Source of the DNA: Trichoderma breve
Taxonomy: Eukaryota > Ascomycota > Sordariomycetes > Hypocreales > Hypocreaceae
Length of the DNA stretch: 64,000 nt
Direction: 5' to 3'
Assembly (NCBI RefSeq): GCF_028502605.1
Contig: NC_079237.1
Location: 2,170,001 to 2,234,000 of the forward strand
Notes under the pieces: generated by a model
The model's input: the letters and a program-made list of their open reading frames with translations, nothing else
Told to the model about the DNA's origin: nothing
Databases searched by the model: none
Program-made: the position numbers and the translations under genes
Part shown: positions 47,901 through 61,000 of the stretch, in pieces
Layout: each line of letters opens with the position of its first letter
Numbering within the stretch: position 1 is the stretch's first letter

Positions 47901-50900
47901 TTTGACTTGATTGCTTTATAGTTTCCTTTTTTTGCTCTTTCGTGGCGAAAGCTTTCGCCAATCTAGCACCGGCGTCGAAGCCTCGACGAGCCACGCCTCA
48001 GATTGCCATCGGCGCCTTGAATACCACGTAAATATGTGCAGTTGTCGTGTCCCGTATAAGTCGTCGTACAGCAGGAGATGAGCAGTCGTAAAAAGAAGAG
48101 AACGAAATAGAGAAGAGGAGAAACAAAGTGAGAATTTGCTATCGTCCTGCGGAAGCAAAGAAACGAATGAGAGAAGCAAACAGTTTGAAAAGCTTAGTGT
48201 AGTAACTGGTGCATGCCTGCAAAAGCCCAACTATCCAAGTGAACCAAATGCAAAACAGCAGCCGTGTCAGTCGTCCAGACGACTACGAACAGAAATGGAA
48301 CAAAGTCAAAGGAAGACAAAAAGGAAAGGAAAAGAAGGGAATGGGGAGAAACACTGTTTACTCTAGACCAATGCCAAATACTGCTACCAGAGCGAGTAGA
48401 GAAGGCAAAGGGATACATGGGAAACAGACAAGACGAACGAGGAGAAGAAGGCTGGATAGCGTGGGGCAAGAGACGCAAGCGTGAACAGGGCACTCCGGGA
48501 CATGGAGATCCGAGCAGAGAAGCCTAGAGAGTATTCCAAGCTCCATCTCTAGCAGGGCATGGGTTTGTGTTTCAATCGGCACCAACGGTTAGGGTAGACA
48601 CCGTCGTCTTGGCCAGGGGTTGGTGGCAATGAAGCTAATCGTAGAGATGGCCAATGTCTTGATTCATTCACCGGGCTCCCTCTTTCTGATCCTATACATG
48701 AAGACGACTAAGAATAGAAGCGAGAGAGGGCTCTTTGGGCTACGAAGACGATGGAATTAACCAATTGCTGGTGCCTGTCCATTCAATGATGGGTTTCCGT
48801 TGCGCCCTTTAGTTACTACAAGTCGAACAATCCAAGGGGCACAGCCGGCATAGAGAACTGCGTCAAAGCCCTCCAGCATTTCCTACCGTGGCTGTGCGTG
48901 TGCTTTCTTCAGTGGCCAGAATATCATTAGCCGTGTGATGATGATGATGGTTCAGTTTGCCCAAGTCCCGGTAACAGGCTGCCCGAATCTTATCAGGGCG
49001 GTGGCGGCGGGGGTTGAAGCAGACTTGCAACAGATTCGAGTTTCGAAACTCAGGAGCCTTGCTAGATGTAAGAGTTGAAGCTTAGTACTAATGCACGTAG
49101 CTGCAAAAGTGTCCGTCTACAGACAGATGCGGTAATAGGTAAAGAGGCGCTATGCCCGGACCAGGCTTAGGCTATCCGCGGAGAACCCCTGGTGTGAATC
49201 TGGCCTGCGGGTCCCATTTATAGAGCATCACGTCTTGTATCGTACAAAGCACTCTTTCGCTATCACTATCACTGCAACACGCGTGTGAAATATGACTTGT
49301 CGTACGGAGTAGAGGAGCCTGGCTCGTAGCTGTTTCGAAGAGACAACGCGGCATGTCATCCGGGGTGCAAGCTCGAGTGGATCTTGGTGGCCATGCTGAT
49401 GCGATAAGCACTGGTGAGTTGACGGGCTAAAACATCATCTGGAGAGCCTCCCTCTGTAAACCGGGCTTCAGAGTCGATTCAACGTGGGCAATATCAAGTG
49501 TGACCCTGTCTCCAATGTCAAGTGCTTGATCCCAGACAACCTGACCGTATTGTCCTCTGGGGCTCCCCACGTGATACTGCTCACGACGAAAGTACATCTC
49601 TGCTCACGAACCCTGGTTGCGATGGTGCCTTAGGACGACTAGACGGCTGTTTCGAGAGCTGATGTGTGTGTGATATGTCCCTAGAGCTTAGCTCTCACTC
49701 AACAAGTAGTCCTCTCGACAAAAGAATAAACCCGTCTTGTCTGTTGGTTCGGTGGACTAAGCCATCAAAGGCCGTCCATTCAATCAAGGGCTTCTCATCC
49801 TTCTTCAAGAATCTTCTCAATCAAGCTGCCTCGCAGAGTATACTTTATCTGATCCTCATGGTAGGCCTAGCCAAGAGAAATTAATTGTCGTGGGCGTGCT
49901 GCAAAGATGAAACCGTGATGAATGTCGCCGTTCTGAAGCTACAGTCAGCAAGCCAAATTCTGCCATCTTGCTCAAACGCCAAAAGCTACACCTACATGTG
50001 CCAGCGAGAGCGCAAGACGTGTTTGGTCACGTCCACAGACATGTATGCGTGTGTCCTTTGGACCCCGCAAGACGCGAAGCTTTCCCACATTCTCCACGTC
50101 AAGCTGACGGACGGCACGTCAAGAATGGAGGCAACATTGAGGGAGGTGTTTGTCGATTTCTCATGGGTCTCATGGGTAGAGGGGAAATACAGGATCCGTC
50201 TGTAGGCAACAATCACCCAGGAGCAGACACTTGTTCTTTTTGTCAAAGTGACGATCACTGCACGCGCATTGTTGCAATCAAGACAAGCTTCATAGCGTCA
50301 TGATTCGGTAAGCTCTATCGCGATGAACCAAGTTGGCAACTTGTCACGCTTTGAGGCACGTGCAGACGCAGCAATGTCCATCGTATCACGGCATTTGGTG
50401 TTACCCGTCCATAAACCCCCCGCGATTGCCCGCATTGATACAAAGAATAAGCTTCCCGGATTGCAGTCGATAGCCGCGTCTTGCTAAGTGGCGGAGGAAA
50501 GCTTCCGGCTTGAGGCCCCTGGAGATCTCGATGCTCGCATCAGCAGGCCGATGCCTGCAGCACGGCGGACGCTGCATCTTGCAAAAGGGAAGCTCATCGT
50601 AGCCATTATTTCATGGATGCGTCATTCACTCGGGCGGCCCCACACAAAACGGGCCCGTAGCCTAGCCGCCACGTGTGGCGTCGCCACCGACAGCGCACCA
50701 AATCATTGTTGGACGAACAGGACGAGGCCGTTACCAGCCACATTTGGCCAGAATGCACTCGTAAGAGCCTGCGGGCAATAAGCTTGTGAACGGCCGATTG
50801 ATTGACACGGAACCGTCGATTGTCGGCGGGATCTCTCACGGTGGCCGTGCGTAGCCCAACCGTATGGAGTAGCTAATCCACTTTGCACATACATTCTGTC

Positions 50901-51486
50901 ATTCTGTAGTATGCAGTGACGTTGCGAGCTCAAGGCCATGATGTCATCCACTCAAGGAAGCTTTACTCCTCCGTGCAACTGCTTTCTCTCCAGGCAAGTT
51001 GCGTACGAGGCCGGACAATCGAGTGTTTCAAAAGCGGGTATCTGCGCTTAACGATTCATGGTAGAAACAGGTACATTCACTGTAGGCAAGATATCACCAA
51101 GATCTGATGTCAATCGGGGTCTGAATCAGCACCGTGAGTTGTACCTCCCCGCCTATTCTTGTACTATAGCGGGCACTTCCAACACATGAATCCTGCCTGC
51201 CCGTACATTCACAAGCTTCGGCCGGTGAATGATGGTGTTTCGATGACGCCATGTTCCTGCTTCACATGATGGAGAAGGAAGGAATGCCATGGCTTAAGCT
51301 CTTCTAGGAGGTAATCAAGGTTATGGGATGCCGCTTCCCTCCCCTCCATCATCGGTCTATATAAACTTCTTTCATCCCCCCTTCATCTCTCAAACTTTTA
51401 TTCCTCATCACAACACAATCTCAGATCTACATCTCAACTTTCAACTCTAAATCTTCAAACAAACAAACAACCACCAACCAATCACA
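47901..51486. other. intergenic region, about 3.6 kb, between divergent genes
   Basis: Holds promoters for the 7TM gene (-) and ccg-1 (+). Several open frames of about 100 codons exist but none looks real. The TACTCCGTA word occurs at 49303-49311 (other strand). The part next to ccg-1 carries a clear TATA box. Confidence 0.5.
51358..51365 (+). promoter_or_regulatory. TATA box of ccg-1
   Basis: TATATAAA, about 120 bp before the ccg-1 start codon, followed by CT-rich and then A/C-rich leader sequence (CAAACAAACAACCACC type). This fits a strongly expressed fungal gene. Confidence 0.7.
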
Positions 51487-51757
51487 ATGGATTCCATCAA
51501 GCAGGGCGCCAACTACGTCGGTGAGAAGGTTCAGCAGGCCACCTCTGGTGCCTCCAAGGAGACCAACAAGCAGGTCGCCAAGGACTCTGATGCCCCCGTT
51601 GGCACTCGGTAAGATTCTCTCCTTTCAGCCTCAACAGCGAACATCCAGCTAACAATTTGTGCTCTACAGTGCCTCCGCTGCCAAGGACGCTCTCGGTGAC
51701 AAGATGGACGAGTCCAAGCACGACGCCAAGGGCGAGGCCCACAAGCAGGCCATCTAA
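51487..51757 (+). CDS. ccg-1: glucose-repressible / clock-controlled protein CCG-1 (GRG-1)
   Basis: Exons 51487-51608 and 51670-51757 give 69 residues. The protein begins MDSIKQGANYVGEKVQQATS, includes KDSDAPVGTR at the junction (phase 2, restoring CGT) and ends GEAHKQAI. This matches Neurospora CCG-1/GRG-1 almost end to end, including its length of about 70 residues. That gene is known for strong induction on glucose loss, circadian control and very high transcript levels. The protein is small, hydrophilic, alanine/lysine-rich and predicted helical, with no known enzyme activity; it is counted among stress-related proteins. It has a TATA box and an A/C-rich leader, and is convergent with the EBP gene 290 bp away. 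Confidence 0.95.
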
Positions 51758-52048
51758 ATGGACTGAGTGAGAGGGAACGATGACGACAACACTTTTGCTT
51801 CTACCACGTCTTGAGAGACAAATAGTCGATACCCTTATGAGAACTCTATAATACAAACTTTTCGGCCTATCTTGCCTTTTTGCCTGATTGCATGTGACTG
51901 TATTTTGCCTCAGATATGTTTGCTGCCAAATCTATGCGACTTGTATCATGCCAGATCAAACCCTTCACAGTTATTTCCAACTCGCTGCAAGAGATATTAT
52001 CGCACTCCCGTTTCGATATCCTCATTAACTCAGAAACATATCCATCAC

Positions 52049-52915
<867 letters not shown>

Positions 52916-53435
52916 TTTGTTTGTTTTGTTGGTTTGTCGAAATTGGGTGTGATCGTGTCGTTGTCGAAGATCAAAATGGGGTTTTTGTAGTGAGTGGTCA
53001 ATGGAGGTTTTGAAGATGCCGGTGTGGTGTTTGCAAATTCAATGGCAGAGTCAAACTCTTTGTGCTCAAAACACAGTACAAGTGACACACACTCAATGGA
53101 AGTGAGATGTTGACAGAGTAATCTCTTCTCTTGAGCTTGTACTGTAGGCTGTTTCTTAGCGTGGGGTCGCAAGATTTTAGACAAGGAGGCCACAGCTATT
53201 GTGGGGGTGGGTCTATTGCAACGAGGCTCATCTCAGACTTGATTCCATCAAGCGCTTATACTGTCTTACTGCTCCGTATATTGCTTTCATTTAATTTTCA
53301 ACTACCTATGTTTTTTGCCTTTAGTGCCTAGATATACAGAATAGCCCAACATTTTGAACATGAATGAAACTCCGTGAAACACTTGACCTCTATAGTCAAA
53401 AACACCATACACCCCCATGCAAGTCACATCACACC
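52916..53435. other. intergenic region
   Basis: About 0.5 kb between the start of the EBP gene and the stop of the NAD kinase gene (tandem, minus strand). It should carry the EBP promoter. Nothing else seen. Confidence 0.5.
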
Positions 53436-55375
53436 TCAGGCGTCCCACTCCTTGAATCCCTTCTGCTTCTGTCTCGTGTTCCATCCCAGCTTCCCACTAA
53501 TACTATTGATCCAATCCTCGCTCCTGCGTCCCTCTGTCTGGACCGAGGCGAATGGGTATCTGCTCGCGCTGACAGTCACATAGTCCCCCGGGCTCAGCTC
53601 TACCCGCTCTCGCCCGTCAAAGCTAGCCCACGAAGCCGTCCTGGCATTGTACGGGACGCCAACTCTCAAAACGATAGTGTCGGGCAGGATTATGGGTCGG
53701 AAGGACAGTGTGTGGGCGCAGATGGATGTAACGAGCATGACGGGATTTTCGGGGTGGCACAAGGAGCCACCGGCAGCGAGATTGTAAGCCGTCGAGCCCG
53801 TCGGTGTAGATACACAAATGCCATCTGCGAGCACCGAAGTAAAGTGCTCGTCGTCTCCAAAGATTTCCGTATATGACATTGCTACAAAGGAATAGTGCGG
53901 TTAGTAATGCCTCTACGACGGTTTGCTGCGTAAGAGAGTAAAAAAGACAAGACGACTTACTTGGGTTTGGTCCTCGATCAACCACGAGTTCATTCAGAAT
54001 CTCAAATGTCCCCTCCGGCCGATGAGTCCGCTCATCCTCATTCTCCTCTCCAATCAGCTCCTCCACCAGATCCCGCTTATAATGCAGCTCGTTGCCGTCC
54101 TCCTCAGACTCCGAGTCGGGCGTCTTCCTCTTCACACTCCTCATGACGGTGCACTCAAAGCGAAGCCTCAAGCTCACCGTCACGCCCTTTGAAAACGCCG
54201 AGTTGAGAATTGGCTTAAAGTCCTCAAAGTCAAACTTTGTCAGGAACCCAAGGCTCCCCAGCGCAAAGCTCAACACGGGCGGCACGATCCTCTGGAAAAG
54301 CCAGCTCGCGTACAGAACCGTGCCGTCGCCCCCGAGGGTGATGACAAAGTCAAACTGGTGAGGCCGTGTCCTGCACATGCCCTCGTCCCAGTATCTTAGG
54401 CGTTTCTGTATATCTTCTCGAGCGGTGTCCTCGTCCACGCCGCCCTCTTTAGCATAGTCGTGAACCAAGTCATCGACCAGCTTCCCCACATCAAACTTCT
54501 TGTTGGTCTTGAGAATCTTCTCCACATACACGACATACTTGACGTCTCTCTCTTTGCTGAGGAGCCACTGTGCCAGTGCTCTCGTGTTGATAATCAAGTC
54601 CGAGTCGTGAATCTTTGTCAAGAGAAAGATGCACTTCACCCGGAAGCGGATGCGCATGCTGCTCAGCCGTCTGCTCAGCTCGCGAACCCCCCACGCCATA
54701 TCGCTCAGTTGCTTCTTGGTCAACATGCGGCTATGAAGGTTTTCGTCTTGCTGCTGCGTGAGATCCGTCTCCGAATCAGTCTTGGTCATCTCGTTTGTCC
54801 AGATCTTCTGGTCAACCTGCCCGAGGCCGGCATCGTCATCGTCCTCGAAGCCGGCCGTGTCCACAACCACTCGGGATTTCCGCCCATGGCCGGGGCTCTT
54901 TCGATCAACGACCTTGTCCATCCTCTTCTCTCCGCTAATGTCCTCCGCTCCATCGTGGTGGCTCGTGTATATCGGATGCGCATGGTGGAGGTTACGGTTG
55001 GGTGAGCTCGCAGCCGAGCTCCCTCTAGACCGCCGCTGGTTCTCGATCAATTGATGGACAACACATTCAGCACGTCGGCCCGGCGGGATGCGCTTTGTCG
55101 CAGGGACGGGAGCCTCGGACGTGACAAGCGAGCTCTTCCTCCTGTATGGGCTTCCCGAATCAAAGGTGACCTGATCATCATCAGCCCATGCGCTTACACA
55201 GAATGGCAACCATCGTTCGGCTAGAGAAAGAAGAATGAACGCAACATCTCACCTCGACAGCTCCATCATCCTCGTCACTCCCATTCAAGCTCCCCTCTTC
55301 AAACGTAATGTGCCTTTGAGGCTTTGGTCGCCCGTCCAGCCCGTCTTGCTGATCTTCCTCGCAGTCCCAGCCCAT
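53436..55375 (-). CDS. UTR1: NAD kinase (ATP-NAD kinase)
   Basis: Makes NADP from NAD and ATP. Exons 55375-55253, 55170-53961 and 53881-53436 give about 592 residues, junction phases 0 and 1. The catalytic domain contains FDFVITLGGDGTVLYASWLF (the GGDGT motif), FALGSLGFLTKFDFEDF, VVDRGPNPT at the last junction, and STPTGSTAYNLAAGGSLCH (the second conserved motif). A hydrophilic N-terminal extension of about 190 residues has no clear mitochondrial presequence, suggesting the cytosolic UTR1-type enzyme. An acidic insert (TPDSESEEDGNE) lies between the two motifs, a common variable loop in fungal members. The start MGWDCEEDQQDG is the first in-frame ATG. Confidence 0.93.
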
Positions 55376-56458
55376 GATGTAATAGCTGAGTGGGTTATCG
55401 CGGGGTCGCGCCGCGGTCCATGTGCATCAGACGCCGTGGTACAAAAGAGCTGCTGGATCTCGGTCCAATCTGCGCTGCGTCAGAGTAGATAACGATAAAG
55501 GTTGAAGCTATGTATCGTCTGCCAATTGAGTGGAATGGAGTGGCAATCGATGGGGAGGTGCAGTTGAATTTGTCAGAATTAAGCTGAACGATCTCGGACG
55601 ATCGACGGGAGCATGCTTTCTCGCATTGCCACATGCACATGGCCTGGTGCTAAATCGAGAGGTGGGGAATAAAGTTCCCGTCAAACTCGGCCATTGTTAT
55701 CAATCCTTTCTCATGAGAATAGCCTCACGATGCGTGTAAAGTTGCTGCTGCTCATCTCAATAAGTAGCACATTCATATGATGAGAATTTTTGCTTTATAT
55801 CGAATATCAACTACCCAGCTTCCAATCTGTAGCATCGAGTATCTACCTCAGCCGGGCGTTGGTAATCTAAGTCAAATGACGTCAAAGCTTGAGGCAACGC
55901 AAATGATTAGTATTGTCAGCCAAACTCGATTCTTCATCGTGAGCATCATCCAAACTTGCATTCCTATACTAGAGAGTTCTTCCTACTGAATTGTTGGTTG
56001 TATATATGTTAATCAAGTTAAAATAGCTATTATATCACAATCCATAGTCAGTACATGCATGTGCACCGCCGTCTTTTTACATTCATCAAGCAGCCTCCCG
56101 GGTAGGTGAGAGTGGCGCGCGCTCGAGTAGAAATAGATATGAATGCCATCACCATTGTAATCTCAGAGTATATGCCAATCTATCCAGTGCATCTATCGGG
56201 ACCGTTCGCACTTCGTAGTTCAGCTCTCTTGTGCAGATAAAAGGGTTGAATACCTAGCAAAGTCAACTTACACGCACGAAAACTGGTATCGACTCACTAA
56301 TAGAACAAGTGGGGTCGGGCGGGGAGCCTCAACCTCATCTAAACTCTCTCACGATCTCGAAATCAAACCACCACATACACCAATTGAATATTGATCAATA
56401 GCCATATCCATCGGGGCTGTTCATAGAGGCACTGTATAAGAAAACACCGCCTGCCACA
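55376..56458. other. intergenic region between divergent genes
   Basis: About 1.1 kb holding the promoters of NAD kinase (-) and the PfkB-type kinase (+). No coding frame supported and no strong motif. Confidence 0.5.
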
Positions 56459-58082
56459 ATGAAGCACCTCATCCTGGTCGGAGCCTGTTACTTGGACACC
56501 ATTCTAAGGCAAGTCACGAAACTGCCATCCTCTACAGACAGCATGGGCATATATCACGTTCTAACAGTCACCGACAGCGTGCCTCATTACCCACAAGAAG
56601 ATGCAAAGCAACGAGCCTCAAGCCTCGAAATCCGACGAGGAGGCAATTGCCCCAACTCGCTCGAGGTGCTCCAGCAGCTCGTCGGGCCACAAGATGCCCT
56701 TTGCATGCATTTAGTGTCACCGCTTCCGAGCAGTTCATCGCTCGCTACGCAGCATATCAAGGAGTCCTTTGGTGAGTCGTCACCTGTAGACTTCGAGTGT
56801 TGCCTTTACCGAGAGACGCACACCCAAGCAGCCAGCAGTTACATCTTTCGTAGCAAGCAGACGGGAAGCCGTACCATCATAAACTACAATGACCTACCAG
56901 AAATGACAGTTGACGAGTTCGAGGCCGTTGTGCGGAGATTCAACCCCAGCGAAGAGACCTGGTGGCACTTTGAAGTGAGTCCAGTCCAGCTCAAAAGACG
57001 AAAAACACACGCTCCCTGCTGCCTTGTGAAGCTGCGCCCGCGAATGGCCGTGTCAAGCGAGAGACGCCACAGCATCTGATCCTTCGACACCCTTTCAACA
57101 ATCCTTGTCTGACAATTCTAGCTCAGGGCCGCATACCCAATACTACGTTAGAGTGCGTCCGCAAGCTGCGTGATAAGCTGCCAAACGCGCAAATCAGCGT
57201 CGAAGTCGAGAAGCCGGGAAGAGACGGGCTTCGAGAACTCGCAGCCGAGGCCAACGTGGTCTTCTATTCCCGATCCTGGGCAGAGGTATGTAGCATTGTG
57301 CCATGGGGAGCGGAAGAAGTGGCTTCGGCAGCACCACTTCGTATGCGAGGGGGTCGCAAGCCCAACCGCCAAAGGCAAGGAAGAAGAAGAAGAGAAGAAA
57401 ATGAAATAAAGCGGACAACACCAAAAAGGCATGCAAAAGGCTGAGAGATTAATGTGCATAGAACTGCGGTCATGGGTCTGCCGAGTCGTGTCTCGTGGAC
57501 GAGCAACGACGACGGGAAGCGTAAGCGTGCCCTTCTCCAAACGCCCTGCTGCGAATCTATTTTGCCTAATGTTTTTTGCCGCTGATTCGGACATGGTCAA
57601 CTCATATAGCAGCAGTACGAGTAGGTCCCTTGCTCTACTCGTATGCACTTGGGGTGCGGATGGAGCCTCCATGTGCCAGTCGTCTGAGCAGATCGTCCAC
57701 TGTCCCGTCGAAAGCCGTGCAAAGTCCATTTCGGTCGTTGAGTAGGTTACCCCAGCGCGAGGTCTCTTTTTCGGGTGCCCCATGCCGCCCTCCCCATTTG
57801 GCTCGACGGCATCGCATCTCAACCCTTGGGCTAGTATTTGCGAGTAGCACGGAGCTTTTGAGGCACTGCAGCAGCTGACACGTCCTTGCCATTAGCTCGG
57901 TGGGAGCGGGTGATACCTTCGTCGCGGGAATGCTCTACAGCCTGGTCTGTCGCGACAGAAGCTGGGATGTAAGCCACGGGCTGAGATTCGCCGTGCACCT
58001 GGCCACGACAAAGGTCCAAAGGGAAGGGTTTCAGGGGCTCGGCGCACATGTCCACGACTGGCTAGTAGGCAATGCGTCCTGA
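56459..58082 (+). CDS. PfkB-family sugar kinase, ketohexokinase-like; one segment unresolved
   Basis: Starts MKHLILVGACYLDTIL. Supported exons: 56459-56508, 56578-56974, 57127-57285, a segment ending at 57741 and 57896-58082. Visible motifs: RRGGNCPNSLEVL (sugar-binding glycines), GSRTIINYNDLPEM, WWHFEGRIPNTT at a junction, ISVEVEKPGRDGL, LLVCTWGADGA, and SVGAGDTFVAGML with the catalytic Asp. The order matches fungal ketohexokinase-like proteins. The first intron (56509-56577) appears to use a GC donor (GCAAGT); it is 69 nt with no stop, so an unspliced reading is also open. The part between 57286 and about 57620 could not be resolved: the upstream exon ends in phase 0 but every plausible acceptor before LLVCTWGAD needs phase 2. 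There may be a small missed exon, or the gene may be damaged. Confidence 0.8.
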
Positions 58083-61000
58083 TCGCTTCTTCGATTTAGC
58101 ATTCGGCTCAGCCCTCGCACCGTGATGAAAACAAACCAGCAGGCGGGTCGGAGCCGCCTTGTTGACTGACCAGGGAAGCGGCCAAGATGTTCTGTACCTA
58201 GAAATGCGCGGCCTTGAGGTACAAGTAGCGTTCGCGCCAATGCTAGCAGCCATTCCTGGGTGGGCGGAGGCGAAAACAAAGACCAGAGAGGAGTTGGCTA
58301 CTGCACCCATTTCAGGACTAGGTGACATTAACGCGAAGCACAAGGGTTGCTCGTATGGGCAAGTATGTACGAGTACAATATCACCAACAAAAGTTGTACT
58401 TGTATGAGCACACAGAGCACGCCGTACTTGGCAACAATCGACATGGTGGCCTGTCAGACAACCAGCGAGCCGTGTGCTGTTCTAGCAATCCTCTCAAAGC
58501 CGGAGGGTTGTCTGTTTTGATGCTCGAAGGAAGGGGGTAAGGAGCGGTGAAACCGGTTTGGTGTGAAGAGGAAGAGCCCGTGAGGTGGAGAGTGGAAACG
58601 GAGTCAAATGAGAGAAAAGACCATGTATGATACGCCATTGGCTCGTGAGGCTTTGCAGCATCTCAATGCAATATCCGACGCCCAGCAAAGAAGAGGGAGC
58701 AAAAGGGCAAAGGCGACAGTGACTGCGAGGGGTCCTTGAAAGGCCGGTGATTAATTGTGGGCAGACGATCATAGCTGCTGTGTCTCGACTTTCCGGCCTC
58801 TGTGGGGCTGGCGTCGAGCAGCTTGCAAATCGCCTGCGAGGCAAGCAAACCCCCATCTCTCAAATCGCTAGTCCGTGCATATCATACCAGGTTGCATACG
58901 CAAACAAGCTGCTGGTCACCAACCTAAGGGTGATTTTCGTCCCCTTCCCCTCCTCTCCACCGCCGTGCGTCTAGAGGGAAAAGAAAGAGAGATATGGTTA
59001 CCAATGACCAGTGCCTCACATGCGTACTCGTACTTGTACAATGGCCGCGGACGCCGGTCCTGTTGCCCTCGATCTCAGATAAGACTGATGAAAAGAGAAA
59101 TTATGACGCCACTACTTGCAATATCAGTGTTCCCTACACGAGCTGCCCGTTTCGACTCCCAATATAGAGCACAGGTAGCTATCATCGCACGAGTTGGTGG
59201 TGCTCGTAAGCCAAGGATTTCCGTCTCTTAGGTCCGCGAAAGGGGCCAAAGGTCGACCTGGCTGGGGAGCTTAGCTGATAATATTACTGAAATGTCTGTC
59301 ACCAGGCTGGCGCTTAAGATATATGTCGTGACTGTACTCCGTACACCTGTTGGAGGGGAGATATGAAAAGGGTGGTGGATGAGACACAAAGGATCGAGAA
59401 GCTATATCGGGAACACCAGTCCGTAGCTTAAGTTTTAAGGGCACACCCCCATTGGGGAAGAGACATCCAGCCAAGGCTAAATGAACCAAGCCAGATCATT
59501 CCCTGTTAATGCCTAGCGAATGAGTGGAGGATCAAGGGCCAGCAAAAGAAACCCAATATCTACCCACGTCAAAACGCGCTGTTTCGGCCGTTTCTGCGTT
59601 GCCTTCTCCATACACACGGCAAAGTTGTACGGGCTGCCGCGCGCAGGCTGCTATCGCCGCCATGTCCCAAGGAGGGAGCTGCAGTTGATCTGTAGCCTAT
59701 TGCGGGCGTCAAGTGAAACGAACAAATCAGGGCCAAAGCCAGGTCGGGAGGGTGGCGAATACTTGGCTGAGGGGGGCGTCTCTTTAGAATTCAACGATGG
59801 GGACGCCTCTTGTTTAATTGCTAGGCTGCGGCCGAATCTTGATCCAACATTCCAATCGCGCATTTGTACTCGTACTGTAATGCAGCTGGCAGGGAGTCCT
59901 CGTACGATAGCAGCTTCGCCGTTGCTACCGTTGATGGAGCCCCTCGATGCAGACCTGTTCCAGAGAAATCATACCTGTAGCAAATATTGGTTGCTTGCTA
60001 GCTTGATTCATCGCTTAACTTTTGCTCCCCTCCTTTTCTCCCTGTTGGACCTGGCCCTGAAGAGAGTCTGTGCCCAAGATGGGGAAATGGCCAACAACAA
60101 CATGTCAGCAAAACACAGCCGCGAAGGAAGCACCAAGAGCATGCTGACGCTCAGCTGTTCCCCTTGTACAGGGCAATCATCAGGGGGGCCTAAAAGACGA
60201 AAATCCGAATTCCAGAGTCAAGTGATGCAATAAATGCAATAGTATCATGCATCCTAGAGAGGTCGATCGCCGCAAGCCGTTCGACGCTGAGGGAAGGTGG
60301 GATGTCGGAAGGCATCCGGCGCCAAGGCGGTAGCTGAGTGACACAGAGGCTCCGTTGAGGCCTGCTTGTACAACAGATGCCAGTGGAGGAACCAATCTGA
60401 TGTTTCCTAGCGCTCCATGCCGGTACCAAATAATCAAGTCGTGCTGTTGTTCCTCTTTGGTAAGCTGCTGGCCGCTGGGTAGGTTATCAATGTGCCCGTT
60501 CGTCTAAATCGACAAAAGATGGTACAGCTTTGCCAGTAAATTTCTCCCAGGGCTCCGGACTTTTTTCACCTTTTCCCAGCATTCCTTATGATGTTACGCG
60601 CTCCGTCGACCGGGAACCCATAGGGTTGCCTCGGGGCGTAAAATACGTGTAATAGCAAATGCCACTGTAAATGGAAGGATCAGCACCAGACGTTTCATTG
60701 ACTCATTGACTTGTTTCCACGTCAGGGCCAATAGATAGTGAGCACTCTGTCATATGCGACAGAATGGCCTTGAGAAAGTTCGCGGCCCTCAAATCGGCAC
60801 CGCAGGCACATTGGGTGTCGGACGAGGCTCAACATGCAACTCCACTAATTCATCCCCGACTTTTCAGTCGGAGCTACTGTAGGAGTACTTGTACTCCATA
60901 GTATGGTACGAAGTAGAACAGCACCATGACAACCGTGTGGCGTCGATATTTTTGGCCAGGGTGCCAGGATCCAGGTTGTATGCTTGTACGGAGTACGAAG

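Noticed and set aside
59520..60233. 237-codon open frame (+) in the right gene-free region
   Set aside because: No domain, signal peptide, low-complexity pattern or codon preference stands out, and other frames on both strands are open nearby. A random long frame in GC-balanced DNA is plausible.
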